The notes beneath the pieces are model-generated. The model made no database searches. It was not told the origin of the DNA and saw only the letters and a list, made by a program, of their open reading frames with translations. A program made the translations under genes and the position numbers. From Ancrocorticia sp047602305 (GTDB taxonomy: Bacteria > Actinomycetota > Actinomycetes > Actinomycetales > Actinomycetaceae), in NCBI GenBank assembly GCA_047602305.1, contig JASGHO010000001.1, positions 2,170,001 to 2,234,000 on the forward strand: DNA of 64,000 bases. The letters are read 5' to 3'. Below, in pieces: positions 17,424 to 26,218 of the stretch (the stretch's first letter is position 1; each line of letters opens with the position of its first letter).

Positions 17424-18311
17424 ATGACCATACCCCAAGGACAAAGTCCCGCCGGGTGGCAAGGGCAGTGGACCGAGCAGACGCCGCCTCCACCTCCACC
17501 GCAGCGCCCTTCACGCTCCCCGTTGTACTTCCTGATCTTCGCCACCTTCGCATTATTGGTGGCCATCGCCCTCGTCTTCTACGCCAAGTTCTACCCGATG
17601 GCCGGTTCGTCCGATCCCGGTCAAGGCTCCTCGCATTCGGCGTCGGTGGGAAGCAATGACAAGCTTCTCGGCCCTGCCGACCCGGCCGATTTGGGCAGCG
17701 CCCGCGACGCCGTCGTGCAACTGGCCGCGTCACCGCAGTGCACCGACACAGCTTTCCCGGCCCGCACCGCGCAGACGATCCTCAACCTCGCCGACCTCTC
17801 CACCAGCTCCGACGATCTCGCCACCTCCGAAAACACCCTCACCACCCTCAGCGCGGCATGCGGTGGCACCTTCACCGGCGCCCTCCGCGAAGCATTCTCC
17901 ACCGCCGACCTCCCCAGCAAACTCGAGAACCTCGTCGACTCCAACGACTGGGTCACGCTCACCCGCCCCGCCCCCGCCGGCGCCCTCGCACAAGCCGAAT
18001 TCACCACCGGCGCCGAAAACATCCGTTGCCGTTTCGTCGACGACGACGTCGCCTGCTCCATTTACGCCTACGACTACCCGTCACCTCCCGGTTGCGAAGG
18101 AAAAACAGCCACCTATCGCATCGACCCATACGGCGACGTCTCCTCCGGCTGCACCAAGTCAATCGACACCGACCAGGTCGTCGAATACGGCACCTCCATT
18201 GCGCAAGACGGCTACGCTTGCACCCTCGACCAAAGTGAGGGCGTGACCTGCTGGAACGAAGTCACCGGCACCGGATTCCAGTTGAAGAGAGCTTCCGGCG
18301 ACATCTTCTGA
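17424..18311 (+). CDS. Membrane-anchored extracellular protein, DUF6636-like C-terminus
   Basis: 295 aa. Cytoplasmic Pro-rich N-terminus (TPPPPPPQ), one helix at 33-53, then an extracellular region. Its last about 100 residues hold paired Cys and the pattern AENIRCRF...VACSIYAYDY...YACTLDQSEGVTCWN...GTGFQLKRA. This resembles the actinobacterial DUF6636 domain, in which segments around GNIxC and GVTCxNxxTGxGFxLxR repeat; the assignment is by memory of the pattern. GGGAGAG precedes the ATG. Monocistronic; function unknown. Confidence 0.75.
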   Translation: MTIPQGQSPAGWQGQWTEQTPPPPPPQRPSRSPLYFLIFATFALLVAIALVFYAKFYPMAGSSDPGQGSSHSASVGSNDKLLGPADPADLGSARDAVVQLAASPQCTDTAFPARTAQTILNLADLSTSSDDLATSENTLTTLSAACGGTFTGALREAFSTADLPSKLENLVDSNDWVTLTRPAPAGALAQAEFTTGAENIRCRFVDDDVACSIYAYDYPSPPGCEGKTATYRIDPYGDVSSGCTKSIDTDQVVEYGTSIAQDGYACTLDQSEGVTCWNEVTGTGFQLKRASGDIF

Positions 18312-18379
18312 CGGGCCGGCAGGGCCCTGAATTCCTAGATGATTGATTCTTTGGGATGTTTCGAGGAATCAATCTTCTG

Positions 18380-18443
18380 GAGATCACGCCGATAGATCTT
18401 GGCCTGCTGCGGATGTCACGGCCAAACCTGTTGGCGCAACATC
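18380..18443. repeat. Family A inverted-repeat element, copy 1 (64 bp)
   Basis: Left end GAGATCACGCCGATAGATCT, right end GTTGGCGCAACATC, whose complement resembles the left end. Nearly all of the element is the two ends. It lies between the stop of the DUF6636-like gene and the YwiC-like start; it can fold as a hairpin. Confidence 0.8.
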
Positions 18444-18488
18444 TTAGCGACACCTGCGTCTCTCCCCTTCTCGGGTTAGGGTATGTTT

Positions 18489-19307
18489 ATGCCCACTGAA
18501 CCGCCAAAAGTAGCATCTGCGCGTAAGCGACGTCCCGCTAACGGGAAGCGACGCTCCAAGCGGCGCATCAAACGCGGATGGATCCCCAACTACCATGGGG
18601 CCTGGGCGATGATCATCATCCCACCCCTGGTAGGCATCATCGAGGGCGGCTTCCGGCCCGCCCACATCCCACTGCTCGCCACGTGGTGGGTGGGCTATTT
18701 CTTCTTCTTTGCCGCCACCGTTTGGCTGCGCTCGCAGTTGAAGGAGCGATTCCGGGCACCCGTGGTGGCCTATGCTGTGGCAAGCGGCGTTGCCGGGCTC
18801 GCAACCTGGTGGGCAGCACCGTATCTCTGGCGCTGGGTACCGCTTTTCCTGCCGCTGGTAGCCCTCGCCGGATGGGCCGCATGGAAACGCCAAGACCGCA
18901 GTCTCGGGGCCGGGTTGGATACCGTCGTTGCTGCATCGTTGCTGCTTCCCGTCTCGTGGGACGTGGCAAGTGGCGGCGTGGCGGGCCTCGCGGCCACACC
19001 GCAGATCTGGACGCAAACCGCGTTACTCTTCGGATACTTCGCCGGAACCGTGTTCTACGTCAAGACCAACATTCGCGAACGAAACTCGAACGGCTACCTG
19101 GTGGCGTCGATCGTGTGGCACGCATTGTGGCTGGTCGTGGCGGTGATCGTGTCCAACCCGTGGCACGTGGCCGTGTGGGTGGCGCTGGTAGCGCGGGCGG
19201 TCGCGGTGCCGCTGGCGAGGCGACGAGGCGTTGGCATCTCCGTGACCGCGATCGGGGTAGCCGAGGTGGTGACGTCGATTCTCGTCACCACCTCGTTGCT
19301 GGTGTAG
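18489..19307 (+). CDS. YwiC-like family membrane protein
   Basis: 272 aa. A basic N-terminus (KRRPANGKRRSKRRIKRG) is followed by PNYHGAWAMIIIPPLVGI, the hallmark start of YwiC-like proteins, and about eight membrane segments. The family is found in Firmicutes and Actinobacteria, often near nitrate respiration or molybdenum-enzyme genes; its biochemical role is not established. Here it lies 0.4 kb from the aminotransferase and 1.5 kb from Moco genes. ATG 18489 is preferred over 18483 because of spacing from TTAGGGT. Confidence 0.88.
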   Translation: MPTEPPKVASARKRRPANGKRRSKRRIKRGWIPNYHGAWAMIIIPPLVGIIEGGFRPAHIPLLATWWVGYFFFFAATVWLRSQLKERFRAPVVAYAVASGVAGLATWWAAPYLWRWVPLFLPLVALAGWAAWKRQDRSLGAGLDTVVAASLLLPVSWDVASGGVAGLAATPQIWTQTALLFGYFAGTVFYVKTNIRERNSNGYLVASIVWHALWLVVAVIVSNPWHVAVWVALVARAVAVPLARRRGVGISVTAIGVAEVVTSILVTTSLLV

Positions 19308-19349
19308 GCGCGTTGCTGCTGTAGGTGCGCGTCCATCCCCGCCAAAGAA

Positions 19350-19420
19350 GTGTCATTTTCCGATACACGCAACGCATTTTCCGTATGAAAAACTGTCGCA
19401 CGTTGCGGAAATCGTTACAC
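19350..19420. repeat. Family C palindromic element, copy 1
   Basis: 71-bp imperfect palindrome with core ACGCAACGCATTTTCCG and GAAAAACTGT(C)GCACGTT. A second copy lies in reverse orientation at 54083-54151. It follows the YwiC-like gene. Confidence 0.8.
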
Positions 19421-19486
19421 GTTCCGATAGGGCAGGTACTGGCGGGTCCACTCAGATTTGGCTAACTGTCGTGCGCAGGTACGATC

Positions 19487-19592
19487 CCAAAGGATTGAGT
19501 CTTTTAGAAAGGATTGAGTTTTTCGGAAAGGATTGAGTGCGTGGACGCGGCAAAATGCCTCAACCCTTTCCATTTTCCTCAATTCTTCGAGG
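19487..19592. repeat. Family B inverted-repeat element, copy 1
   Basis: 106 bp. Starts CCAAAGGATTGAG, ends CCTCAATTCTTCGAGG, with GGAAAGGATTGAG repeated inside and CCCTTTCCATTTTCCTCAA on the other arm. The second copy (34381-34465) is in opposite orientation. This copy has three GGATTGAG units on its left arm, against two in copy 2, suggesting internal duplication. Confidence 0.85.
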
Positions 19593-19696
19593 ACAGGGCC
19601 AGCTGGATCTTTGGAAGCGGGGCCTGCCAGAGCACGGGACATCCGGGGAGCAGGAAAGGCGCCCACGTCGTCGTCCCCAAAAGGGTGCGGCCCCGG

Positions 19697-20773
19697 CTAC
19701 TCCTGGGACTCGTCGCGGAACTGCTCCAACGAGCGCAGCAAACGAAGCGACCCGGCGGGCTCGGCCACCGTGACGCGCACGCCTTCGTCGCCGAAACGGC
19801 GCACGGTAATCCCGTTCGCGTTGCAAATCTCCTCGAAGCGCGCGCTCTGGGTGCCGAAGTCGAGCCAGATGAAGTTCGACTGCGAAGCCGGCACATTCCA
19901 GCCCTGCGCGGCGAGCGCAGCAAGCAAATTCGCGCGCTCCTCCTTGAGAATCTCGACCTGCCGATTGACCTCAACCTGCGAACGCAACGCCGCGCGAGCG
20001 GCAGCCTGCGCCAAGCCATTCACTCCAAAAGGCGTAGAAATCGCGCGCAGACCCGAAGCCATCGACGGCCCAGCCAGCGCATACCCGCAGCGCAGGCCCG
20101 CCATGCCGTACGCCTTGGAGAAGGTGCGCAGCACGATGAGGTTCTCGTACTCGGGCAGCAGCTTGCGCGAGTCGACGATGTCCTCCATCTCGGTGAAATG
20201 GATGTACGCCTCGTCCAACACCACCGGAATCGTGCTCGGAACCTCGTCCAGGAACGCCACCAGCTCGCTATGCGTGAGACTCACGCCGGTTGGATTATTG
20301 GGCGAGCAGAGCAGAACCGCGCGGGTGCGCTGCGTGATCGCCTTGAGCATCGCCCGCAGATCGTGGGCGTAATCGCGAGTGAGAGGCACCTTGACGGCCA
20401 CTCCACCGGCGGCCTGAATCGCGATCGGGTAGGCCTCGAAGGAGCGCCAGGGCAACACCACTTCGCTGCCGGGCGTCACCACGGCCTGCAAAATCTTCTC
20501 GATGAGCGAGGTGGAACCGTTGCCCACCACGATGCCGGAATCGGGCCACTCGTGTAGTGCGGCGAGGTCGGCGACAAGATCCGTCGCAAACATGTCCGGG
20601 TAGCGATTAAGGCCCCCAGCCACCGCCTGCAGCACCGCCTGCACCTGCGGGAGCGTGGGGAAAGGCGTCTCGTTCGATGCCAGCTTGATCGCGTGGGGAT
20701 CGTTCTTTCCCGGGACGTAGGAAGGCAGCGCCAACACTTCCGGACGGAACCACATCTGTTCTGCATTGTCCAT
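19697..20773 (-). CDS. hisC: Histidinol-phosphate / aromatic aminotransferase
   Basis: 358 aa, class II-type PLP aminotransferase. Motifs: LASNETPF (31-38), GNGSTSLIEKI (84-94), SPNNPTG (157-163), VVLDEAY (184-190), and SKAYGMAGLRCGYA with the PLP lysine K220. Start ATG 20773; an upstream extension to 20830 is unsupported. Such enzymes convert histidinol-phosphate, phenylpyruvate or prephenate-type keto acids; with no other his genes here and pheA in the window, a role as phenylalanine aminotransferase (Pat) is equally likely. Confidence 0.88.
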   Translation of the reverse strand: MDNAEQMWFRPEVLALPSYVPGKNDPHAIKLASNETPFPTLPQVQAVLQAVAGGLNRYPDMFATDLVADLAALHEWPDSGIVVGNGSTSLIEKILQAVVTPGSEVVLPWRSFEAYPIAIQAAGGVAVKVPLTRDYAHDLRAMLKAITQRTRAVLLCSPNNPTGVSLTHSELVAFLDEVPSTIPVVLDEAYIHFTEMEDIVDSRKLLPEYENLIVLRTFSKAYGMAGLRCGYALAGPSMASGLRAISTPFGVNGLAQAAARAALRSQVEVNRQVEILKEERANLLAALAAQGWNVPASQSNFIWLDFGTQSARFEEICNANGITVRRFGDEGVRVTVAEPAGSLRLLRSLEQFRDESQE

Positions 20774-20862
20774 GACACTATCTTGCCCTGCGCGCCCCGG
20801 AGCGGCAGCAAAATGCCACCAACTGGTCACAACTCGTAAACCGGTCGGCTCTCGTGTACCGG

Positions 20863-21381
20863 TTAGTTCTCGTAGCCGGGGCGGTGCCAGTCGCCGGAGC
20901 GGCCGCCAGACTTGTGGACGATCTTGCAGTCGGTGATCTCGGCCGAGCGGTCGACTCCCTTGACCATGTCCACCACCGCGAGCGCCGCCACCGCCACCGC
21001 CGTGAGCGCCTCCATCTCCACACCGGTACGATCCGCCGTGCGCACGGTGGCGGTGATTGCCACGTGGTCCTCCTGCAACTGGATATCAACTGCCGCTCCA
21101 TGCACGCCGATGGTGTGGGCGAGCGGGAGCAGATCCGGAACCTTCTTGGCGGCCGCGATTCCGGCAATACGTGCCACGGCAAGGACATCACCTTTGGGAA
21201 CCGTCCCCTCCCGCAGCGCACTCATCACCTCGGTGGAGCATCGCACCATGCCGATGGCGGTTGCTTCACGGACGGTCGGCTGCTTGGCGGTCACATCCAC
21301 CATGTAGGCCTCACCCGAGCCGTTGAGGTGGGTGAAAGTCATTTTGTCGCTCACTGTGGGGTCCTTTTCGTCCATTTTCAT
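20863..21381 (-). CDS. moaC: Cyclic pyranopterin monophosphate synthase MoaC
   Basis: 172 aa. Conserved segments: FTHLNGSGEAYMVDVTAK, ARIAGIAAAKKVPDLLPLAH (metal/substrate-binding region), TGVEMEALTAV and a C-terminal VHKSGGRSG. It converts the MoaA product 3',8-cH2GTP to cyclic pyranopterin monophosphate, the second half of step one in molybdenum cofactor synthesis. Start is uncertain (ATG 21381, 21375 or 21342; none has a strong ribosome site). Downstream of moeA on the same strand, separated by 157 bp filled with two repeat elements. Confidence 0.95.
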   Translation of the reverse strand: MKMDEKDPTVSDKMTFTHLNGSGEAYMVDVTAKQPTVREATAIGMVRCSTEVMSALREGTVPKGDVLAVARIAGIAAAKKVPDLLPLAHTIGVHGAAVDIQLQEDHVAITATVRTADRTGVEMEALTAVAVAALAVVDMVKGVDRSAEITDCKIVHKSGGRSGDWHRPGYEN

Positions 21382-21396
21382 TCATCACATTTCTTC

Positions 21397-21455
21397 GAGA
21401 TCACGCCGATGGGTCTTGGCCTGCGGCATCTTCGTGACGGTCGAACCGCAACGTC
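21397..21455. repeat. Family A inverted-repeat element, copy 2 (59 bp)
   Basis: Left end GAGATCACGCCGATGGGTCT, degenerate right end TCGAACCGCAACGTC. Located in the moeA-moaC gap, directly next to a family E element. Confidence 0.7.
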
Positions 21456-21460
21456 ATGGA

Positions 21461-21516
21461 TGGCGGCGAGAGCCGGATGAACGCCATTATTGGCACATAG
21501 CCCACTCTCACCGCCA
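21461..21516. repeat. Family E palindromic element, copy 1 (56 bp)
   Basis: Ends TGGCGGCGAGAG and CTCTCACCGCCA are inverted copies; centre ACGCCATTATTGGCAC. A second 56-bp copy in reverse orientation lies at 48976-49031, with more than three quarters of positions matching by eye. Confidence 0.85.
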
Positions 21517-21538
21517 TAAAATTCAACTGGCTAGGCAA

Positions 21539-23113
21539 TTACCGAAACCACATGACATCCACGGGGTCGCCCTCGTGAACGTCCGCAACCTCGGCCGGGA
21601 CGCGCGCCAGCCCAGTGGCCAGCGGAAGCGCTGCAATGAGGTGCGACTTCGAACCACCGGCGGTCGCCGGGCCCACGCCCATGACACTCCTAACACCCGC
21701 AGCACTATCGATCCCGTCACCCGCCGCATCTCCTGCCGCGGTGCCGCGACTCCCGTCACCCGCGGCGCCGTCGTCGTTCCTGTCGCCTGCCAAGCCACCG
21801 TCCGACGCGTCACCACACACCCAGACACCCATCGCGGCGCCAGCCGGGCCACGCGCCCCGGCTCCAACGCGCACGCACGGCAAGAACTGGGTGCGTCCGG
21901 CCTTGCGCGACCACGAGACTCCGGCAATATCGGGCCAGAAGAGATCTTCATACTCGGGCACCGGGCGACCAAACAGCGAATCGAGAAGCGGGCGACCAAA
22001 CAGCTGCCACGAGACAAACACAGAGACCGGGTTGCCCGGGAGGCAGATGATCGGGACGAGGCGGCCGGTGGAGTCGGCGACGGTACCGAAGCCCTGCGGT
22101 TTACCGGGCTGCATGGCGACCTTGTCGAACACGACGCCCTCGCTCAGCAACGCCGCCTTGACCACATCGAAGGCGCCGGCACTCACGCCACCCGTCGTCA
22201 CGATGAGGTCCACCCCGTCTGCGAGCATACGTAGGCCCGCGAGGAATGAGTCGATCGTGTCCGTGTGGCAGGCGAAAGGCTCAGACGTGCCCCCGGCCTC
22301 GACGGCCAGCTGGGTCACGAGCATCGAGTTGGAGTCGGGGATCTGGCCGGGCGCGAGATCCTCACCGGGGGCGCGCAACTCATCTCCGGTGGTCACCACG
22401 CCCACGCGCGGCCGGGCATGCACCACGACATCTGCGTGGCCGAGCGCCACGAGCGCAGCCAGGTGGGCGGGAGTAAGCACCGTGCCAGCAGCAAAGGCGA
22501 GGGCCCCGGCCTCGATATCCTCCCCGGCGTAGCGGATGTGCTCCCCGGTACCGGGAATGGCAGTGGGGACAATCTCGGCGGGGGCTGCGGGCAGCATGTT
22601 GGTCGAGGCGTTCTCGGTGAGTTCCACCTGCAAGATGGCGTCGGCACCGGTGGGAAGAGGTGCGCCCGTCATGATGCGAAGGGTGGTGCCGGGGTGCAGC
22701 TCAGGGATATCGGTGCAGCCTGCGGGGATGTCGCCTGCAACCGGCAGCGGCTCGCCCACCGTCACGTCCGCGCGGCGCACGGCAAAACCGTCCATTGCCG
22801 AGTTCGTGAACGGCGGGATGGCGAAGCGGGCTGTGGCATCCTCGGCCAGCACGAGGCCGCGCGCCTCGCCGACAGCAACTCGGACCGCAGGAAGCGCGGC
22901 TCCCAACGCCACGACGTCGTCGTAATGACGCGAAATATCCTTGAGAGATCGCGCCACCGGGTCATGGCCTACTGCGGATACCGCAGAATCTCGCCTGACT
23001 GCGTTGTCCTCCTCACCGGCACCACCAGTGCCGATTCGTCGTCCGCCTTGCCAGTCAAGCACTACGGCATCCTCGTCACGGCCGAACCCATCGGCGCAAC
23101 CTCTGAGAACCAT
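21539..23113 (-). CDS. moeA: Molybdopterin molybdenumtransferase MoeA, with in-frame element insertion
   Basis: 524 aa. Start ATG 23113 has GGAGG 5 nt upstream; the frame continues to 23488 inside panE but that is not coding. Typical MoeA sequence from about residue 58: LKDISRHYDDVVALG, FTNSAMDGFAVRRADV, MTGAPLPTGADAILQVE, VVTTGDELRAPGEDL, TTGGVSAGAFD, LPGNPVSVFVSWQLF. MoeA inserts molybdate into adenylylated molybdopterin. Two oddities: residues 4-57 are encoded by a family A element (22945-23103) plus a 3-bp TCA duplication. The C-terminal domain IV contains an extra Gly/Asp/Ala-rich loop of about 60 residues (GDASDGGLAGD...). Both lie outside the conserved core, so activity may be retained. 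Confidence 0.93.
   Translation of the reverse strand: MVLRGCADGFGRDEDAVVLDWQGGRRIGTGGAGEEDNAVRRDSAVSAVGHDPVARSLKDISRHYDDVVALGAALPAVRVAVGEARGLVLAEDATARFAIPPFTNSAMDGFAVRRADVTVGEPLPVAGDIPAGCTDIPELHPGTTLRIMTGAPLPTGADAILQVELTENASTNMLPAAPAEIVPTAIPGTGEHIRYAGEDIEAGALAFAAGTVLTPAHLAALVALGHADVVVHARPRVGVVTTGDELRAPGEDLAPGQIPDSNSMLVTQLAVEAGGTSEPFACHTDTIDSFLAGLRMLADGVDLIVTTGGVSAGAFDVVKAALLSEGVVFDKVAMQPGKPQGFGTVADSTGRLVPIICLPGNPVSVFVSWQLFGRPLLDSLFGRPVPEYEDLFWPDIAGVSWSRKAGRTQFLPCVRVGAGARGPAGAAMGVWVCGDASDGGLAGDRNDDGAAGDGSRGTAAGDAAGDGIDSAAGVRSVMGVGPATAGGSKSHLIAALPLATGLARVPAEVADVHEGDPVDVMWFR
22945..23103. repeat. Family A element, copy 3 (159 bp), inserted in moeA
   Basis: Ends GAGATCGCGCCACCGGGTCA and CCCATCGGCGCAACCTC (inverted). 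Flanked on both sides by TGA on the plus strand (22942-22944 and 23104-23106), a likely 3-bp target duplication. 159 + 3 = 162 bp = 54 codons. Removing it joins MVL directly to KDISRHYDD, restoring a normal MoeA N-terminus. Confidence 0.88.
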
Positions 23114-23165
23114 CGCTTCCTCCATGTCTTTCATAATCAACTGCTGAACTACCGCTTCTACCGTT

Positions 23166-24074
23166 TCAGTAGCGCTCGCGAGCAATTGCGCCCGTTCGGA
23201 CCTGAATGAGCGTGAGATCCAACAGCGGGGTTTCGACGCCGAGCTTGCGCGCCTGCACGGCCATCTCTCCGAGGATGTGTTTGCCCTCGTGAGGGAGGCC
23301 CGCAGTGAAGTCCCGGTACAGCGACGACGTGAAGGAGGAACCTTCCTCGGCCAGGAATCCCACGGAGAACTGGTGCGCCGCCGCAGCCACCGGGTAGCCA
23401 GCAGCAGCCGCCACGGCTTCAGTCTCCTCAATCGCAGCCAGGATCTGATCCCTGCCACCGGCTTCGAGAATCGCACCGACAGGCCCACGGAACAGGCAGG
23501 TGATCACTCCGGCGGACGCGATAAAGGCCCACTTCTCCCACAGCGCGGCAGCCACATTGTCACTCACCGTCAGCGAAATCCCCGGAACATCAAAGAACTC
23601 GGCAATCTCCGCCGGGAACTCAGATCCGTCCAAAGTCCCCAGGGTAATAGAAATAAGGTTGGTCATCTGCCACACGACCCCGTCATCAAGCGTGGCCACA
23701 ATCTTCACCAAGCCGCCCAGCACCTGCCCCGGGAACTCCTGCTCCAGCCGAGCCACATGGGCCATCCCGTTGAGGATCGGAATGATCATCGTCTGCGATC
23801 CGACATAAGGCCGCAGATCCTCAAGCGCCGAATCGAGCCCGGTGGCCTTGACCGTGAGGAGGACGAGATCGAAGGCTTCCGCGGATTCTCCCGCCACCAA
23901 CGTCTGCACTACATTCGTGCGCTCTCCCGCCGGAGTTCTCAACGTCAGACCGTTGGCGCGGATTGCCTCAGCACGCTTGGCGCGCACCAGGAACGTCACG
24001 TCCCTGCCCGCCTCATGCAGCAACGTGCCATACGACCCGCCCGTACCCCCGGCTCCAACAATGAGAATCCGCAT
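23166..24074 (-). CDS. panE: 2-dehydropantoate 2-reductase
   Basis: 302 aa. NADP-binding VGAGGTGGSYG (6-16), LLTVKATGLDSAL with the catalytic Lys, LNGMAH, then the C-terminal helical domain with WEKWAFIASAG and SSLYRD. The enzyme reduces ketopantoate to pantoate in pantothenate/CoA synthesis (or an equivalent 2-ketoacid in paralogues). Start ATG 24074 has GGAAGAGAG upstream. 52 bp separate its stop from the moeA start, so the two may be cotranscribed. Confidence 0.9.
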   Translation of the reverse strand: MRILIVGAGGTGGSYGTLLHEAGRDVTFLVRAKRAEAIRANGLTLRTPAGERTNVVQTLVAGESAEAFDLVLLTVKATGLDSALEDLRPYVGSQTMIIPILNGMAHVARLEQEFPGQVLGGLVKIVATLDDGVVWQMTNLISITLGTLDGSEFPAEIAEFFDVPGISLTVSDNVAAALWEKWAFIASAGVITCLFRGPVGAILEAGGRDQILAAIEETEAVAAAAGYPVAAAAHQFSVGFLAEEGSSFTSSLYRDFTAGLPHEGKHILGEMAVQARKLGVETPLLDLTLIQVRTGAIARERY

Positions 24075-24534
24075 GCTCTCTTCCCGTTCTTTCCTTGATC
24101 TGTACCGGTTGGCACGCTCAGGTTTCAGCCATTCCCTCCACCCGGTTTCAACCGCCGCACCTAGTTCAACAGTCGCACTTAGTTCAACAGTCGCACCCGT
24201 TCGACGTTACCACCAAAACGCTAGCCCACCTGGATATTCCGTTCCTGCATGGCCTCTGAGCGGCAAGCCGTGCCGAATACGGCGCGGAATGTCGCTGTGG
24301 CGGCCACATAGGATTCCCATTCGTTCGACGTCATCACCACGCCATCAAGCCAACGTCCACAACACCAAAACGGATCAAGCACCCAAGGAACGATTCCTAA
24401 GTGGGCACACCAGCGAGCACCGTGCCGTATACGGCACACACAACGCTCACATGCCCACTTAGGAATCGATAGCCAGCCGACCCCCACCAACCAGCCATCC
24501 AAAGGCCCCACAACCAGCCCGCTAGAATGTCCTC
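24075..24534. repeat. Intergenic with family D palindromes
   Basis: No gene. Starts with ribosome-site-free sequence containing a short direct repeat AGTTCAACAGTCGCAC (24162-24197). A perfect-armed element at 24390-24467 has ends CGATTCCTAAGTGGGCA / TGCCCACTTAGGAATCG and inner palindrome GTGCCGTATACGGCAC. A diverged relative at about 24234-24315 retains CCGTGCCGAATACGGC and GGCCACATAGGATTC. The panE and mogA promoters must also be here. Confidence 0.75.
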
Positions 24535-25089
24535 ATGCCTCGTTCGCCATTGCGCATCGCCGTCATCACCGTCTCCGACCGCACATCCGCCGGCCTCCGC
24601 GAAGACCTCTCCGGCCCGCTCGCCGTCCGCCTTCTCGGTGAGTATGGCGAGGTCAGCGGCCCAATCGTCGTCTCCGACGGCGTGACCCCAGTCCGCGACA
24701 TGATCACCCACGCGATCTTCTGCGGCGCCCAAGTCGTCGTCACCACCGGCGGCACCGGCATCACCAGCCGCGACCTCACCCCCGAAGCCACCGAACCGCT
24801 CATCACCCAACGCATGTGGGGCATCGAGGCCAAAATGCGCGACAACCCCGCCGTCCCCACCGCCGCCATCTCGCGCGGCATCGCGGGCATCGCCACTGCG
24901 GACGGCAAACGCGCCTTCGTCATGAACACCCCCGGCTCGACCGGCGGTGTCAAGGATGCGATCGCCGCCGTCGGCCCACTACTCGCACACATCGTCGATC
25001 AGATGAACGACGGCGACCACCCCTCACCTATCGCCCCGCCCGACTCCGCCACGGCGCCGCCCGAGCCCACTACAACTCCACCCGAGTAA
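24535..25089 (+). CDS. mog: Molybdopterin adenylyltransferase (MogA/MoaB family)
   Basis: 184 aa. Starts RIAVITVSDRTSAG, contains QVVVTTGGTGITSRDLTPEA (TGGTG substrate loop) and NTPGSTGGVKDAI, the standard motifs of MogA/MoaB proteins, which adenylylate molybdopterin before MoeA inserts molybdate. The last 25 residues are Pro/Thr-rich and not conserved. Divergent from panE/moeA; moaE follows 171 bp downstream on the same strand. Confidence 0.92.
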   Translation: MPRSPLRIAVITVSDRTSAGLREDLSGPLAVRLLGEYGEVSGPIVVSDGVTPVRDMITHAIFCGAQVVVTTGGTGITSRDLTPEATEPLITQRMWGIEAKMRDNPAVPTAAISRGIAGIATADGKRAFVMNTPGSTGGVKDAIAAVGPLLAHIVDQMNDGDHPSPIAPPDSATAPPEPTTTPPE

Positions 25090-25260
25090 ACCGCCTCGCG
25101 TAATCGTCGGAGCTTTCACCCGGCTATGAACAACCAGAACTGGGTCCGAGGAGTCATTCGCGATGCCACTTTGGGATACTCTGTCCAGATATTCCACGGA
25201 AAACCGCGGGCATGAGAACCCACGCACTAACTATCCACACCCGCACAGCAGAGAGAAAAG

Positions 25261-25758
25261 ATGAGCATCGAGAACGCCACCAGCCACGAGGAAGCCACAT
25301 GGAAGGTCCAGAACCGTGGCTACAATGACGGATCGGACGCCGTGGTTGTCCGCGCCGGTGTTTCTCACGAGCCAATCGACATGGCCGAACTCGAAGCGCT
25401 AGTATCCGACGACTCCGTCGGCGCCATTGTCACCTTCAACGGCCGGGTACGCAATCACGACGACGGCAACTCCGTCGTCGCTATCGATTACGAGGCCCAT
25501 CCGGACGCGGGCAAGGTGGTGGAAAAACTAGCCGCCGAGGTGGCAGCCGGCAGCGGCGCCTGCAAGATCGCGATCGTGCATCGCGCGGGCCATCTCGAAA
25601 TCGGCGACATCGCCCTGGGTGCGGCAGTCTCCGCCTCCCACCGCAAGGAGGCATTCCGCACGCTGGAGGCCGCCGTCGAGCAGGTAAAACTGCAGCTACC
25701 GGTATGGAAGCGCCAGGAATTCGAGGACGGCTCGCACGAGTGGACCGGCTCAGCCTGA
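25261..25758 (+). CDS. moaE: Molybdopterin synthase large subunit MoaE
   Basis: 165 aa. Core motifs: VGAIVTFNGRVRNHDDG, YEAHPDAG, IVHRAGHLEIGDIAL, SASHRKEAF and LPVWKRQEFEDGSHEW with the conserved lysine pair region. With the MoaD thiocarboxylate it converts cyclic pyranopterin monophosphate to molybdopterin. About 30 extra N-terminal residues precede the domain. Convergent with moaD. Confidence 0.95.
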   Translation: MSIENATSHEEATWKVQNRGYNDGSDAVVVRAGVSHEPIDMAELEALVSDDSVGAIVTFNGRVRNHDDGNSVVAIDYEAHPDAGKVVEKLAAEVAAGSGACKIAIVHRAGHLEIGDIALGAAVSASHRKEAFRTLEAAVEQVKLQLPVWKRQEFEDGSHEWTGSA

Positions 25759-25818
25759 GACTACTGCGCTACTTTCGGGAACTCGCCGAGTTGCCAGAAA
25801 AACCGGCTCAAGAGCCCC

Positions 25819-26091
25819 TCACCCGCCGGCGAACGGCGGAAGCACATCCACTTGGATACCTTCGGTTTGCGGAACGACGACGGCGCCATCGAGCCGCTTC
25901 CCCTCCGCCAACAGGGCACTCACGCCAAGAACCCGCGCAAACTCCGGGCCGTGAACGTCAACCAACAGGGCTCGCAGCTGCTCCGCGGTAGATCCCGAAG
26001 CAATCGACACGCTTTCCTCTCTCACCCCGGCGGCTTCCGCCACCGCGGCAAAGTAGCGCATCCGCACGGTCTGCATCACCACGTCTGCCAT
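25819..26091 (-). CDS. moaD: Molybdopterin synthase sulfur carrier MoaD
   Basis: 90 aa from ATG 26091 (GGAGG 8 nt upstream). Beta-grasp ubiquitin-like protein ending in GG (LPPFAGG), the C-terminus that becomes a thiocarboxylate. It lies downstream of moaA on the minus strand (127-bp gap) and is convergent with moaE, so the two synthase subunits are transcribed toward each other rather than as one operon. Confidence 0.93.
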   Translation of the reverse strand: MADVVMQTVRMRYFAAVAEAAGVREESVSIASGSTAEQLRALLVDVHGPEFARVLGVSALLAEGKRLDGAVVVPQTEGIQVDVLPPFAGG

Positions 26092-26218
26092 TCGTTTTTC
26101 CTCCATTAATTCTTCACCCGGAGCGCTTCATAACACCCGAAATTTCGCACACCACCAGGCATTTCCTACGCCACCCGACATTCGCGCACCACCCACACGA
26201 TCACCCAATCGCGAGCCT

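Noticed and set aside
23114..23488. N-terminal extension of moeA into panE
   Set aside because: Arg/Ser-rich out-of-frame reading of panE; a strong ribosome site precedes ATG 23113.
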